NCBI GenBank assembly: GCA_902826165.1
Contig: CADEDV010000011.1
Coordinates: forward strand, 1,190-65,189
Source of the DNA: an uncultured Bacteroidota bacterium
GTDB lineage: Bacteria > Bacteroidota > Bacteroidia > Chitinophagales > Chitinophagaceae
Reading direction: 5' to 3'
Length of the DNA stretch: 64,000 nucleotides
Part shown: piece after piece, positions 8,675 to 17,299 of the stretch
Layout of the letters: each line of letters begins with the position of its first letter
How positions within the stretch are numbered: position 1 is the first letter of the stretch
Notes under the pieces: generated by a model
Told to the model about the DNA's origin: nothing
The model's database searches: none
The model's input: the letters and a program-made list of their open reading frames with translations, nothing else
Program-made: the position numbers and the translations under genes

Positions 8675-10008
8675 ACGACCGTAACCCCGCGATATCAAAA
8701 GGGATAGACTGGAGCATTGTATGGATATACCTTGCCCTGGTGGCTATCGGGCTTACGGCTATTTTTGCTGCAACGTATAAAGAAGGCGATCCCTTTTTTC
8801 AAAGTTTCCTGCGTTTCAAAACAGATTACAGTAAACAGTTTTACTTTTTTGTTGTTTCCCTGCTGCTGGCTTTGTTCCTGTTACTCACCGATAGTAAATT
8901 TTTTACAGCTACAGCCAATCTTTTATATGTTTTTGGAATATTTACGTTGTTACTGGTATTTCCGTTTCATACAAATATCAGCGGAACGAAGTCTATCATT
9001 AAGTTAGGAGCATTCAACTTTCAGCCGGCAGAATTCTGTAAACTCTTTGTTTGCCTGGCCCTGGCAAAATATTTGTCAAGGCCGGAAACGGATTTTTCTA
9101 AAACCAGGTCACAATTAATTGCTGCGGGGATTGCACTTTTCCCGGCGGTACTGGCGATCATGCAGAGTGAAACGGGGCTGGCTCTTGTTTATTTCTCCTT
9201 TTTTATTGTGATGTACCGGGAAGGACTTCCTTCAGGTATTCTTGTCGTAGGATTTTCTGTAGCTGCTTTGATCGTAGCCACACTTATATTTGAAAAATTT
9301 ACCTTGGCGGTTATATTAACTGTTATTGCTGCGCTGGCATTGTATATTATGCGCCGGCAGTTAAAACGCAACCGCTCCATTTTTTTAAGAGTAGCATTGC
9401 TGTGGGCTATATGTGTGGGAATCCAATTGTATGCTGTGCCTTTTGCTTTTAAGCATGTCTTGAAATTATACCAGATCGAACGTATTTATAGTACAGTAGG
9501 TAAGGAAGTACCCAGCGAATACCTGCAGGCACATCAAACAGAAACAGGGAAAGAAGTAAAAAAGAAAGACACCGATTATAATGTCCGCCAGTCCAAGATC
9601 GCCATTGGTAGCGGCCAGTTATTTGGCAAGGGCTTATTGAAAGCCACGCAAACCAGGTATGATTTTGTGCCGGAACAACGTACCGATTTCATCTTTTGCA
9701 CCATCGGGGAGGGTTTTGGTTTTACCGGTAGTTTTATTTTACTGGCAATTTACCTGTTGCTGCTTTTCCGAATCGTTACCATTGCCGAACGGCAGCGAAG
9801 TGTTTTCAGTCGTTGCTATGCTTACGGGGTGGCTGCGGTCTTCTTTTTTCACATTGCTATCAATATTGCCATGACTGTTGGTTTGGCACCGGTAATCGGT
9901 ATCCCGCTTCCGTTTATCAGCTATGGGGGCACCTCTTTATTGACTTTTACTATTTTATTATTCATTTTGATCCGCCTGGATGCTGACCGGCAAATGGTAC
10001 TCCGGTAG
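8671..10008 (+). CDS. rodA: Peptidoglycan glycosyltransferase RodA (SEDS family)
   Basis: Polymerises lipid II into glycan strands as partner of PBP2. It is a 445-residue multi-pass membrane protein with about ten hydrophobic segments. SEDS family signatures include the FQPAEFCKLFVCLALAKYLS region and the C-terminal GIPLPFISYGGTSLL motif. A long hydrophilic loop (about residues 275-330, with VRQSKIAIGSGQLFGKG and the FVPEQRTDFIF motif) is the extracytoplasmic loop typical of RodA/FtsW. The ATG overlaps the PBP2 stop. It ends the cell-shape operon. Confidence 0.96.
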   Translation: MNDRNPAISKGIDWSIVWIYLALVAIGLTAIFAATYKEGDPFFQSFLRFKTDYSKQFYFFVVSLLLALFLLLTDSKFFTATANLLYVFGIFTLLLVFPFHTNISGTKSIIKLGAFNFQPAEFCKLFVCLALAKYLSRPETDFSKTRSQLIAAGIALFPAVLAIMQSETGLALVYFSFFIVMYREGLPSGILVVGFSVAALIVATLIFEKFTLAVILTVIAALALYIMRRQLKRNRSIFLRVALLWAICVGIQLYAVPFAFKHVLKLYQIERIYSTVGKEVPSEYLQAHQTETGKEVKKKDTDYNVRQSKIAIGSGQLFGKGLLKATQTRYDFVPEQRTDFIFCTIGEGFGFTGSFILLAIYLLLLFRIVTIAERQRSVFSRCYAYGVAAVFFFHIAINIAMTVGLAPVIGIPLPFISYGGTSLLTFTILLFILIRLDADRQMVLR

Positions 10009-10073
10009 TTTCAACCACTACGATTGGGAAATTGGGCAATTGTGTTGCAACTTGCAGCTTTCCTTTAATAATT

Positions 10074-10814
10074 ATGCGAATCATCCCCATATCAGAAGGT
10101 ACGTTTACGATTAACCAGTCAAAAAAATTTATTCCCTTCGATGAGAAGGTGGATGATCTGGAGAGCCGCGGAGCCGGCAGCCTGTTAGTGGAAGTGCAGC
10201 CCTTTGTGGTCATTACTTCTAAAGACATATTGCTGCTGGACACGGGTTTGGGTTTTGAGAAGAACGGGACCTTGCAATTGCATCAAAACCTTATAGATGC
10301 CGGTATCAATCCATCGGAAGTGACGAAAGTACTGATGTCGCATTTGCATAAAGATCATGCCGGTGCTGTTGGTATTGAAAGAGATGGATTGGGGGCAAGA
10401 TTATCTCTCCCCAACGCTATGTATTATATACAAAGGGAAGAACTGGCTTATGCTTTTGAAAAAGGAACCCCTTCCTATTTCACGCATGAACTCGAATGTT
10501 TGCAAAATACTTCGCAGGTGGAGTTGCTCGATGGCTATGGAACGATAGATGGCTATATTGAGTATGCCATTACAGGTGCACATTCCATGTATCACCAGGT
10601 ATTCACTATAAAAGATGAAGGGGAGATCGTTTTCTTTGGTGGCGATGATGCACCACAATTACAGCAGATGAAACATCGTTTTGCAGCCAAGTATGATTAT
10701 GATGGAAAGAAAGCGATGGAACTGCGGCAGCAATGGTGGGAACAGGGAGAAAAAGAAAAATGGACGTTCCTGTTTTATCATGATGTGAAAAATCCAACCT
10801 GGAAATTTTCCTGA
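10074..10814 (+). CDS. MBL-fold metallo-hydrolase, cytoplasmic
   Basis: A 246-residue metallo-beta-lactamase-fold protein with no signal peptide. The binuclear metal motif is complete: SHLHKDHAG (HxHxDH), a later GAHSMYHQVF histidine, GGDDAPQ and the C-terminal FYHDVKNP histidine. The arrangement resembles N-acyl homoserine lactonase/glyoxalase-II-like members, but substrate cannot be read from sequence. The ATG at 10074 is preferred over an upstream in-frame start because homologues begin at this type of position (MRIIPISEG). It lies 65 bases after rodA on the same strand and is convergent with the next operon. Confidence 0.85.
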   Translation: MRIIPISEGTFTINQSKKFIPFDEKVDDLESRGAGSLLVEVQPFVVITSKDILLLDTGLGFEKNGTLQLHQNLIDAGINPSEVTKVLMSHLHKDHAGAVGIERDGLGARLSLPNAMYYIQREELAYAFEKGTPSYFTHELECLQNTSQVELLDGYGTIDGYIEYAITGAHSMYHQVFTIKDEGEIVFFGGDDAPQLQQMKHRFAAKYDYDGKKAMELRQQWWEQGEKEKWTFLFYHDVKNPTWKFS

Positions 10815-10843
10815 AATGCTGCTATTAGCTAAGGGCTGTAAAC

Positions 10844-10872
10844 TAAAAGGCCCGCCCTGGATAGGGCCGGCC
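10844..10872 (-). terminator. Terminator of the sigma-factor operon
   Basis: A GC-rich hairpin (GGCCCGCCCT and AGGGCCGGCC around GGAT, one mismatch) is followed on the minus strand by TTTTAG. It lies just after the last gene of the minus-strand operon ending at 10921. On the plus strand no T run follows. Confidence 0.6.
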
Positions 10873-10920
10873 GTTGCTAACCTATGAAAAACACCAAGTT
10901 CAAAAATAGGGTAAAATATT

Positions 10921-11346
10921 TTACAACGGCATGGCCTTATTTCTTCTGGCCCCACCACCTTGTCTTTCAAGCCGGCTCTTTCCCAATTCCTTTATTCCTC
11001 TAATAAATATCTCCTGATGGTCAAACACTTGCCCACCTCTTTTTTCTCCCAAAATATCCCTGAATTCACTCCTGTACCGTAGCCGCAAATCAACGATTTT
11101 CTGTTGAAGCACAAGCCTGTCCCCACGGTTTTCACGGATGGTCGTTCTCCACTCCTTAAAATATCGGAGAAAAACAGGGGAGAATTTTTCACTTTCAGCT
11201 TTAGAAAGATGGAGCCTCTTTTGAATATATTCACTCATTTTGTCACGAATCTTTTCATAACCTTCGGACTGAGTTTCTTCATCCTGGCTGAAAGCATTGA
11301 ATCCCGTGAATAAGGAAAGGGTTAATATGATAAGTAGCTTTTTCAT
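10921..11346 (-). CDS. Periplasmic helical protein of the ECF operon, unknown function
   Basis: A 141-residue protein with a signal peptide (MKKLLIILTLSLFTGFNAFS) and a mature part that is almost entirely charged alpha helix (KIRDKMSEYIQKRLHLSKAESEKF, LVLQQKIVDLRLRYRSEFRDIL). Size, location and helix content resemble CpxP/Spy-type periplasmic sensors or chaperones, but I see no diagnostic LTxxQ motif, so this is only a resemblance. It begins one base after the stop of the anti-sigma-like gene and is clearly co-transcribed with it and the ECF sigma factor, which suggests it belongs to the same envelope-sensing circuit. Confidence 0.75.
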   Translation of the reverse strand: MKKLLIILTLSLFTGFNAFSQDEETQSEGYEKIRDKMSEYIQKRLHLSKAESEKFSPVFLRYFKEWRTTIRENRGDRLVLQQKIVDLRLRYRSEFRDILGEKRGGQVFDHQEIFIRGIKELGKSRLERQGGGARRNKAMPL

Positions 11347-11347
11347 G

Positions 11348-12259
11348 TTAGTTCATCATTATATCTTCATCGGTAGCAGAATTATTTTCTTCAGAAGGAA
11401 GATCATCAAGAAAATCCTGGATATCTTTTTCGGGAATATCCTTAATCAAATCTTTTACCTCCACTAATTTGTCGGAGTTGACCAATACTTCTTTTTGACC
11501 CAGGGTTTCGTCAGTTAACTTGATGAAATCTTCAATTTCATCAGTACTCACTTTTTTGGTATTTTTTTCTATCCAGGCAAATGAATTCTTATCAGGGTCA
11601 ATCGTATTTTTTTTAATTAGTAAAATGCTGGTTGTTGCAATCACACCTACCAAAATCGCCGCTGCTGCATATTTGAACCATTTCCTGCTGCTGAAAGAGA
11701 TAACCTTGGCAGTTTGCTTTTCTGCCGGGTTTGCGGCAGCCATATTTTCAAAATAACCCTGCGGTACACTAAATGGCATATCCTTTTTTAACCCGCTGAG
11801 TAAAGGCGAGATACCTTCCAGTTCCTCTTTTGCCGTTTGCTCTCCGCCGGTTACGGCTTTCAGCATTCTTTCTTCTATCCCGTTGAAATAACCCTGCGGA
11901 ACGGTATAAGGCATCTGTTTATCCAACCCGCCCAGTAATGGTGAAAGGTTTGCTGTTTCCTCTTTTGCTGAAAGACCGATCTCACGGATCATCTGCATAC
12001 TGTTTTCAGCTAATACTTCAAAATAACCAATAGGTGCATTGTAAGGTATTTGTTTTGGCAAAGCACTAACGACAGGCGACAACAAATACAACTCTTCTAT
12101 AGCTGTTGTTGCTTCCATTGCTTTGATCCGGCTGAGTACCTGCGCAGCTAACCCTTCAAAATATCCTTCCGGAACGGAATAGGTATTTTGAACAGCCATC
12201 CCGGCCAGGCTGCTTTCCAGCTCCCTCAATTCTTGCAATATGTTGTTGTTCTGTGCCAT
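11348..12259 (-). CDS. Membrane protein with four ~45-residue repeats, putative anti-sigma factor
   Basis: A 303-residue protein encoded directly after the ECF sigma gene. Residues about 27-175 hold four copies of a repeat whose core is P-Y-x-V-P-x-G-Y-F-E; the GYF triplets fall at 32, 78, 123 and 168, and between copies runs a linker like LSPLLSGLxKxMP. A single membrane segment (WFKYAAAAILVGVIATTSILLI) sits at about 194-216. The acidic remainder, rich in Asp and Glu, is predicted to be periplasmic. Anti-sigma function is inferred from position and topology; no zinc-binding HxxxCxxC anti-sigma motif is present, so the repeats may be an alternative sigma-binding module. Confidence 0.75.
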   Translation of the reverse strand: MAQNNNILQELRELESSLAGMAVQNTYSVPEGYFEGLAAQVLSRIKAMEATTAIEELYLLSPVVSALPKQIPYNAPIGYFEVLAENSMQMIREIGLSAKEETANLSPLLGGLDKQMPYTVPQGYFNGIEERMLKAVTGGEQTAKEELEGISPLLSGLKKDMPFSVPQGYFENMAAANPAEKQTAKVISFSSRKWFKYAAAAILVGVIATTSILLIKKNTIDPDKNSFAWIEKNTKKVSTDEIEDFIKLTDETLGQKEVLVNSDKLVEVKDLIKDIPEKDIQDFLDDLPSEENNSATDEDIMMN

Positions 12260-12296
12260 TTTTACATTAATTCAGACGCAATCCGGCTTTCAAAGT

Positions 12297-12851
12297 TTAA
12301 TGATTCCTGATATAATCCTCTATTTTTTTAACCGCATGGTGGTAACTGGCTTTCAGGGCTCCCTCGCTGGTTTCCAGCACCCGGCTCATTTCCTCGTAAG
12401 GCATTTCCTCGTAATACCGCAAACTGAATACAACTCTTTGTTTTTCAGGTAACTGTTGCATGGCTACCTGTAGTTTCCACTCCAGTTTATTAGCGTCAAA
12501 ATGCCTGTCGGCCTTTATCTTGTTGCTCAGGCCGCTTTCAATGTCACTCAGGCTGACGGAGCTTCTTTTTTTCTGTTGTTCCAGGTAGGTCAGGCATTCG
12601 TTGGTAGCCACCCGGTATAACCAAGTGTAGAGTTGGCTGTCTTCCCTGAAATTTTCCAAGCCGTTCCAGACCCGGATCAGCACATTTTGCAACACGTCAT
12701 TGGCATCCTCATGTTCCACCACCATCCGGCGTATATGCCAGTACAGCTTTTCCTGGTATTTACGGATAATGCTGGTATAGGCTTTCTCTTTAGTCCCGGG
12801 ATTACGGAATTGTACCAGTAATTCGCTATCAGATATGGTTGTCAGGGACAT
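12297..12851 (-). CDS. ECF RNA polymerase sigma factor (sigma-70 family)
   Basis: A 184-residue sigma factor with region 2 (YWHIRRMVVEHEDANDVLQNVLIRVW, containing the DAxDvlQ-type motif) and region 4 (LPEKQRVVFSLRYYEEMPYEEMSRVL followed by the helix-turn-helix EGALKASYHHAVKKI). These are the hallmarks of extracytoplasmic-function sigma factors. The ATG at 12851 gives the usual short N-terminus; the in-frame extension upstream is low-complexity and not sigma-like. It is first in a minus-strand operon with the four-repeat membrane protein (37-base gap) and the periplasmic helical protein. Confidence 0.93.
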   Translation of the reverse strand: MSLTTISDSELLVQFRNPGTKEKAYTSIIRKYQEKLYWHIRRMVVEHEDANDVLQNVLIRVWNGLENFREDSQLYTWLYRVATNECLTYLEQQKKRSSVSLSDIESGLSNKIKADRHFDANKLEWKLQVAMQQLPEKQRVVFSLRYYEEMPYEEMSRVLETSEGALKASYHHAVKKIEDYIRNH

Positions 12852-12916
12852 GCTGTTGTTGGTTTTGGGTGGCTTTGAATATTGGAAATTATCATTGTTT
12901 AATAGAGAACTGTTAT

Positions 12917-12955
12917 AAAAATAGAAAAGCAGGTTCAATTATGAAAAGAACCTGC
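12917..12955 (-). terminator. Terminator after the transketolase-half gene
   Basis: GCAGGTTC at 12929-12936 pairs with GAACCTGC at 12948-12955. Read on the minus strand the hairpin is followed by TTTTCTATTTTTA. It lies immediately after the stop of the gene ending at 12983 and separates it from the sigma operon. Confidence 0.8.
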
Positions 12956-12982
12956 CCTTGTATTTGGAACAATTTTTTAACG

Positions 12983-13939
12983 TTACTTCTTCCGGCTCAT
13001 GGCTTTTTCAGCAGCTGTCACGATATCTGGAACGTCGAGGCCATATTTCTTCAGCAATTCCTTTGGTGTTCCGCTTTCGCCAAATGTATCTTTTGTACCT
13101 ACATATTCGATCGGCACCGGGAAATTCTTAGCAGCACATTGGGCAATCGCATCACCCAAGCCACCTATGATATTATGTTCTTCGGCGGTAACAGCACATT
13201 TTGTTTTTTTCAATGAATTGATCACTGCTGCTTCATCCAGTGGTTTGATCGTATGAATATTGATCACTTCCACGCTGATTCCCTTTTCTTCTAAAATAGC
13301 ACCTGCCTGGATAGCATTCCATACTAAATGGCCGCAGGCAAAAATGGAAACGTCTGTTCCCTCGCTGAAATATTGTGCCTTACCAATTTCAAAAGGCTTG
13401 TCGGAAGTGAAGATCGGCCATACCGGTCTGCCGAAACGCAGGTAAACCGGGCCTTTATATTCAGCAATGGCTTCGGTAGCTGCTTTGGTCTGCGCATAAT
13501 CACAGGGAACAATAACGGTCATGCCCGGCAACATTTTCATCAGGCCAATATCTTCCAGTATCTGGTGGGTGGCACCATCTTCTCCCAGTGTAACACCGGC
13601 ATGCGAGGCGCAAATCTTTACATTCTTATCGCTGTAAGCAATAGATTGGCGAATTTGGTCATACACTCTGCCCGTTGAAAAATTTGCAAAAGTGGTGGTG
13701 AAGGGAATTTTACCGCCGATGGTCATACCGGCAGCAATACCCATCATATTGGCTTCGGCAATACCACACTGTACAAAACGTTCAGGAAATTCTTTCATGA
13801 ACTGTTGCAGTTTCAGCGAGCCGGCCAGGTCGGCGGTCAATGCCACCACATTGGGATTTTTGCGGGCCGCTTCCACGATGCCATCACCAAAACCGCTGCG
13901 GGTATCTTTATTTCCGGTTGATTGTATGTCTTTGAGCAT
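12983..13939 (-). CDS. Transketolase, C-terminal subunit (split form)
   Basis: A 318-residue protein matching the C-terminal half of transketolase: the pyrimidine-binding domain ([25 protein letters not shown], then the catalytic-Glu region [21 protein letters not shown]) followed by the transketolase C domain ([17 protein letters not shown]). Split transketolases need a partner carrying the TPP-diphosphate-binding half; the active enzyme transfers two-carbon ketol units in the non-oxidative pentose phosphate pathway. That partner is not adjacent: galE lies upstream on the same strand and the sigma operon downstream. Deoxyxylulose-phosphate synthase is a related family, but this length and start fit the split transketolase. 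Confidence 0.9.
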   Translation of the reverse strand: MLKDIQSTGNKDTRSGFGDGIVEAARKNPNVVALTADLAGSLKLQQFMKEFPERFVQCGIAEANMMGIAAGMTIGGKIPFTTTFANFSTGRVYDQIRQSIAYSDKNVKICASHAGVTLGEDGATHQILEDIGLMKMLPGMTVIVPCDYAQTKAATEAIAEYKGPVYLRFGRPVWPIFTSDKPFEIGKAQYFSEGTDVSIFACGHLVWNAIQAGAILEEKGISVEVINIHTIKPLDEAAVINSLKKTKCAVTAEEHNIIGGLGDAIAQCAAKNFPVPIEYVGTKDTFGESGTPKELLKKYGLDVPDIVTAAEKAMSRKK

Positions 13940-14085
13940 GATTGAAAATTAGCTGCGCAAAAGTAAGGAACTAAGAGGGAAAGGAGTAAAAAGAGCTGAG
14001 GAGAATACAAAAGTTATTTGCTAGTAAAAAGTGGTAACAATTCAGAGGAAAATTCGACTCTTTTTCTCTTTTGTATTTCTCTTAG

Positions 14086-15138
14086 TCAATTGAGTTGTGC
14101 GGGTTGTCCGCTGAAAATGGTATCATCCGCTTTCAGGCGTTGCTCCCATTCCCAGGCGGTCCGCATCATATCTTCCAGCGAATATTGCGGATTCCAGCCC
14201 AGTAATTGCCGGGCAAGATCATTATTGGCATAGATGGCAATCACATCACCTGTTCTGCGGGGCCCGATCTCGTAATTCAGTTTAGTACCACTTACTTTTT
14301 CAAAAGCATGAATAGCTTCCAGTACAGTTACCCCATTCCCGGAACCAAGATTAAATACTTCGCACAAACCGGTATTTTTTTCTTCTTCCAGGTATTTGAT
14401 CGCTAATGTGTGAGCATGGGCAATATCGCTTACATGAATAAAATCACGGAGGCAGGAACCATCCCTGGTATCATAATCATTACCATACACGGTCATTTTA
14501 TCCAGCTTACCAATAGCGGTTTGTGTGATGGCCGGTACCAGGTTTTGTGGTTTGCCAATCGGCATTTCCCCGATCTTAATGGAAGGATGTGCCCCCACCG
14601 GGTTAAAATAGCGCAGCAGGATGCAATGGGTACCAATACTTTTCGCAAATTCATTGATGATCTGCTCGCCCATCTGTTTGGTATAGCCATACGGCGATTC
14701 AGCAGGTTTGGGAGGTGTTTTTTCAGTTACGGGTATCTGGTCAGGATTGCCATAAACAGTACAGGAAGAAGAGAAAACAAAGTAGGGTGTTTCAAACTCC
14801 TGCACACATTTCAATAAATTGATCAGTGAGGTCAGGTTATTTTCAAAATACAGCAACGGCTTCTCTACTGATTCTCCAACCGCTTTATAGGCTGCAAAAT
14901 GAATAACACCGCGGATATCATTTTCATGAAAAATGGCAAAAGTGTCATCAAAATTGCAAAGATTAACTTTGTAATTCTTCACTTTTTTGCCCGTAATGCT
15001 TTCGATACCGGAGAAGATGCCGGGATTGCTCCGGGAATTATTATCTACTGAAATAACGTCATAACCATTTTCGATAAGATCCACGATCGTATGCGAACCA
15101 ATATAGCCGCATCCGCCTGTTACAAGTATTGTTGCCAT
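14086..15138 (-). CDS. galE: UDP-glucose 4-epimerase
   Basis: An extended short-chain dehydrogenase that interconverts UDP-glucose and UDP-galactose using tightly bound NAD. The 350-residue length is standard. Visible are the N-terminal Rossmann motif TGGCGYIGSHT, the catalytic pair in SPYGYTKQ (YxxxK), the Ser/Thr of FSSSCTVYG, and the GalE-type stretch LRYFNPVGAHPS and VYGNDYDTRDGSCLRDFIHVSD. The product supplies galactose for surface glycans. It is transcribed alone in the space between the transketolase half and the PiT operon terminator. Confidence 0.96.
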   Translation of the reverse strand: MATILVTGGCGYIGSHTIVDLIENGYDVISVDNNSRSNPGIFSGIESITGKKVKNYKVNLCNFDDTFAIFHENDIRGVIHFAAYKAVGESVEKPLLYFENNLTSLINLLKCVQEFETPYFVFSSSCTVYGNPDQIPVTEKTPPKPAESPYGYTKQMGEQIINEFAKSIGTHCILLRYFNPVGAHPSIKIGEMPIGKPQNLVPAITQTAIGKLDKMTVYGNDYDTRDGSCLRDFIHVSDIAHAHTLAIKYLEEEKNTGLCEVFNLGSGNGVTVLEAIHAFEKVSGTKLNYEIGPRRTGDVIAIYANNDLARQLLGWNPQYSLEDMMRTAWEWEQRLKADDTIFSGQPAQLN

Positions 15139-15143
15139 AAATT

Positions 15144-15173
15144 AAAAAATCCCGACAAAAGTCAGGATTTTTT
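15144..15173. terminator. Terminator after the PiT operon (bidirectional shape)
   Basis: AAAAAATCCCGAC and GTCAGGATTTTTT form a stem with one mismatch around AAAA. It lies 20 bases beyond the PiT stop on the minus strand, with T runs available on both strands, and separates the PiT operon from galE. Confidence 0.8.
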
Positions 15174-15194
15174 AGCAAAGAAGCTGATATGATA

Positions 15195-16424
15195 TTATAA
15201 GAAATAATGAGCAACATAATAAACACCTGCTGCTAACAATCCACTGATGGGAATAGTCAGTATCCAGGCCCAGATCAGGTTGATCGTTACACCCCATCTT
15301 ACGGCGGATAATCTTTTGGTAGCACCCACACCCATGATGGCACCGGTGATCGTATGCGTGGTGCTCACCGGTATTTTTAATGCTTCCGTTACAAACAAGG
15401 TAATAGCTCCGGCTGTTTCGGCAGCCACACCTTCGAAAGGTGTTACTTTAGTGATCTTGGTGCCCATGGTCTTTACGATCTTCCAGCCACCGCTCATGGT
15501 TCCCAGCCCAATAGCTGCATAACAGGCAATCGGCACCCAGGGCGGCATCTGGCTGAATTCTGTAATAGAACCTCCTGCAATCAATGCCGCAGTGATAATT
15601 CCCATTACTTTTTGCGCATCATTACCACCATGACCGATACTAAAAGCAGCAGAAGAGATCAGCTGTAAACGTTTGAACCATTGATTGGCCCTATGTGCGT
15701 TCAGCTGGCTGAGGTAAAGCGAAAATACCGCCATCACTAATAGAATTATTGCCAGCAGTATCCATTTAAAGTTCTTAGAATAAAATATCACCTGTGCGGT
15801 ATAGGAATCATAGTGTGTTTTTTTAGCCAGTATTTCCCTGTTGAATTCAAGATTGGTTGCCAGGAAAATGATAACACCGATAATGATGATCACGGAGAAT
15901 ATCTTGGAGGTCCATCCTTTTTTGAAAGAACTTAAAAACCATAATGACATCACAAATGCCATGATCATACCAATAACAGGTGCCAGGAAAATGAAACTGG
16001 CGGTCTTGATGATAATGGAAGAGTTGACCGCTCCGAATCCGCCAGCTGCTATTGCTGCCCCGGCGAAACCTCCAATCAATGTATGGGAGGAGGAAGAAGG
16101 AATACCCAGCCACCAGGTCAGCAGGTTCCAGGCGATAGCGGCAATAAGACCAGAGAAAATAACCACCATCATGATCCCTTCCTTGGAGCCGGGAGTTTCG
16201 ATGACGCCGGATTTTACTGTTTTGGCTACCGTATCGGCAACACCATGATCTTTAAAAATAAAAAAGGCGATGGAGTTGAATACTGCTGCCCACAATACCG
16301 CCTGGAAAGGGGTCAGTACTTTGGTGGAAACAACGGTGGCGATAGAATTAGCTGCATCATGAAATCCATTGATATAATCAAAGATCAGGGCCAGCGCTAT
16401 AATAACAATCAGGAAAGTGGTCAT
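15195..16424 (-). CDS. Inorganic phosphate transporter, PiT family
   Basis: A low-affinity, ion-coupled phosphate permease of the inner membrane. The 409-residue protein shows the duplicated PiT signature: FDYINGFHDAANSIATVVSTK in the N-terminal half and IGHGGNDAQKVMGII in the second, each with the conserved G(F/G)xDA(A/Q) core. The additional motifs PSSSSHTLIGGFAGAAIA and PVSTTHTITGAIMGVG are the paired substrate-pore repeats. About ten membrane segments are visible. It is co-transcribed after the DUF47 protein (60 bases apart), the usual partner of PiT. Confidence 0.95.
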   Translation of the reverse strand: MTTFLIVIIALALIFDYINGFHDAANSIATVVSTKVLTPFQAVLWAAVFNSIAFFIFKDHGVADTVAKTVKSGVIETPGSKEGIMMVVIFSGLIAAIAWNLLTWWLGIPSSSSHTLIGGFAGAAIAAGGFGAVNSSIIIKTASFIFLAPVIGMIMAFVMSLWFLSSFKKGWTSKIFSVIIIIGVIIFLATNLEFNREILAKKTHYDSYTAQVIFYSKNFKWILLAIILLVMAVFSLYLSQLNAHRANQWFKRLQLISSAAFSIGHGGNDAQKVMGIITAALIAGGSITEFSQMPPWVPIACYAAIGLGTMSGGWKIVKTMGTKITKVTPFEGVAAETAGAITLFVTEALKIPVSTTHTITGAIMGVGATKRLSAVRWGVTINLIWAWILTIPISGLLAAGVYYVAHYFL

Positions 16425-16484
16425 AAACTAATTTGAAAATGTGCGGATTTGAAAATTTGAAAATGTAACAAATCTTCAAACTAT

Positions 16485-17126
16485 TTATGCATACTTAATA
16501 ATGATGGACTCAATTACATTACTGGCATCTTCACATTTATCGGTTACGATCTCCATCACCTGGTAGATCTCTCTTTTCTTGATCACTTCTTTAGCATCGG
16601 GTTCGGTAGCGAATAAACGTTCAATGCTCATATCAAAAATATCATCGGCCTGGTTTTCAATACTATTGATCTTTACCAGGGCTTCGGTGATCTTGCGCAT
16701 ATTCTTCATATCCCGCAGTTCTGTTACGGCCAGTTTTACCTGATGCACACTCTGCTCAATGAGTTCGGCAAATTTCTGCATCCCCATATCATTAGGATTC
16801 ACCCGGTAGAAATTGATCTTTTTGCCTGCGGCATAGATATAGTCAGCAATATCATCCAGTGAAGTAGCGAGGTAGTGAATATCCTCCCGGTCAAACGGGG
16901 TGATAAAGTTTCTGCCCAGCTCCGTAAATACGCTGTGGGTCAGCTCATCATTCGCATGTTCAAGGTCTTCCAACTGGGCTATCAGTGCTGCCCGTTTATC
17001 AAAATCAGGCTCTGCCACCACCTGCGACAGGATTTTACCCATTTTAGAGGCGTTTTCGGCCACCTGTTCAAAGAGTTCATAAAACACTTTGTTCTTGGGC
17101 ATAAAGATCTTCAGAAAGGAGTTCAT
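16485..17126 (-). CDS. DUF47-family PhoU-like protein (PiT accessory)
   Basis: A 213-residue all-helical cytoplasmic protein of the DUF47/PhoU-like family. Recognisable are FEQVAENASKMGKILSQVV near the start, HANDELTHSVFTELGRNFITPFDREDIHYLATSLDDIADYIYAAG in the centre, and IENQADDIFDMSIERLF, all typical of the family including acidic metal-binding clusters ExxxD. These proteins are encoded with PiT transporters and are thought to modulate them. It is first in the operon and divergent from the porin gene, with the phased TAAC repeats in the shared 173-base region. Confidence 0.92.
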   Translation of the reverse strand: MNSFLKIFMPKNKVFYELFEQVAENASKMGKILSQVVAEPDFDKRAALIAQLEDLEHANDELTHSVFTELGRNFITPFDREDIHYLATSLDDIADYIYAAGKKINFYRVNPNDMGMQKFAELIEQSVHQVKLAVTELRDMKNMRKITEALVKINSIENQADDIFDMSIERLFATEPDAKEVIKKREIYQVMEIVTDKCEDASNVIESIIIKYA

Positions 17127-17192
17127 ATGTATTGCTTTTGCTGGCTGCGAAATTACCGGGTTGCCTACATGAAGGGGGTGGCCAGCTTAGAG

Positions 17193-17257
17193 TTAATAAT
17201 TATTTAATATAGGGATAACCATTCGATAATACAGGAGTAACAAAGATTTTATATTTG
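17193..17257 (+). promoter_or_regulatory. Candidate Pho box (11-bp-phased repeats) and -7 box of the porin gene
   Basis: NTAAY pentamers recur exactly every 11 bases: TTAAT 17193, TTAAT 17204, ATAAC 17215, ATAAT 17226, GTAAC 17237. The last ends eight bases before a perfect -7 element, TATATTTG at 17250-17257, and no TTG is present at the normal -33 position. This geometry matches activator sites such as the E. coli Pho box (11-bp direct repeats replacing the -35). The first two pentamers are in an AT-rich stretch and could be chance. The ATG of the porin gene is at 17300. Confidence 0.6.
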
Positions 17258-17299
17258 CATCCATACGGGCCGGATTTTTTCATTAATTAAGATGTATAA

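Noticed and set aside
10720..10970. Possible extra small gene between the MBL gene and the sigma operon on the minus strand
   Set aside because: Frames here overlap the convergent genes and have no family features; the hairpin at 10844-10872 marks this as a terminator region.
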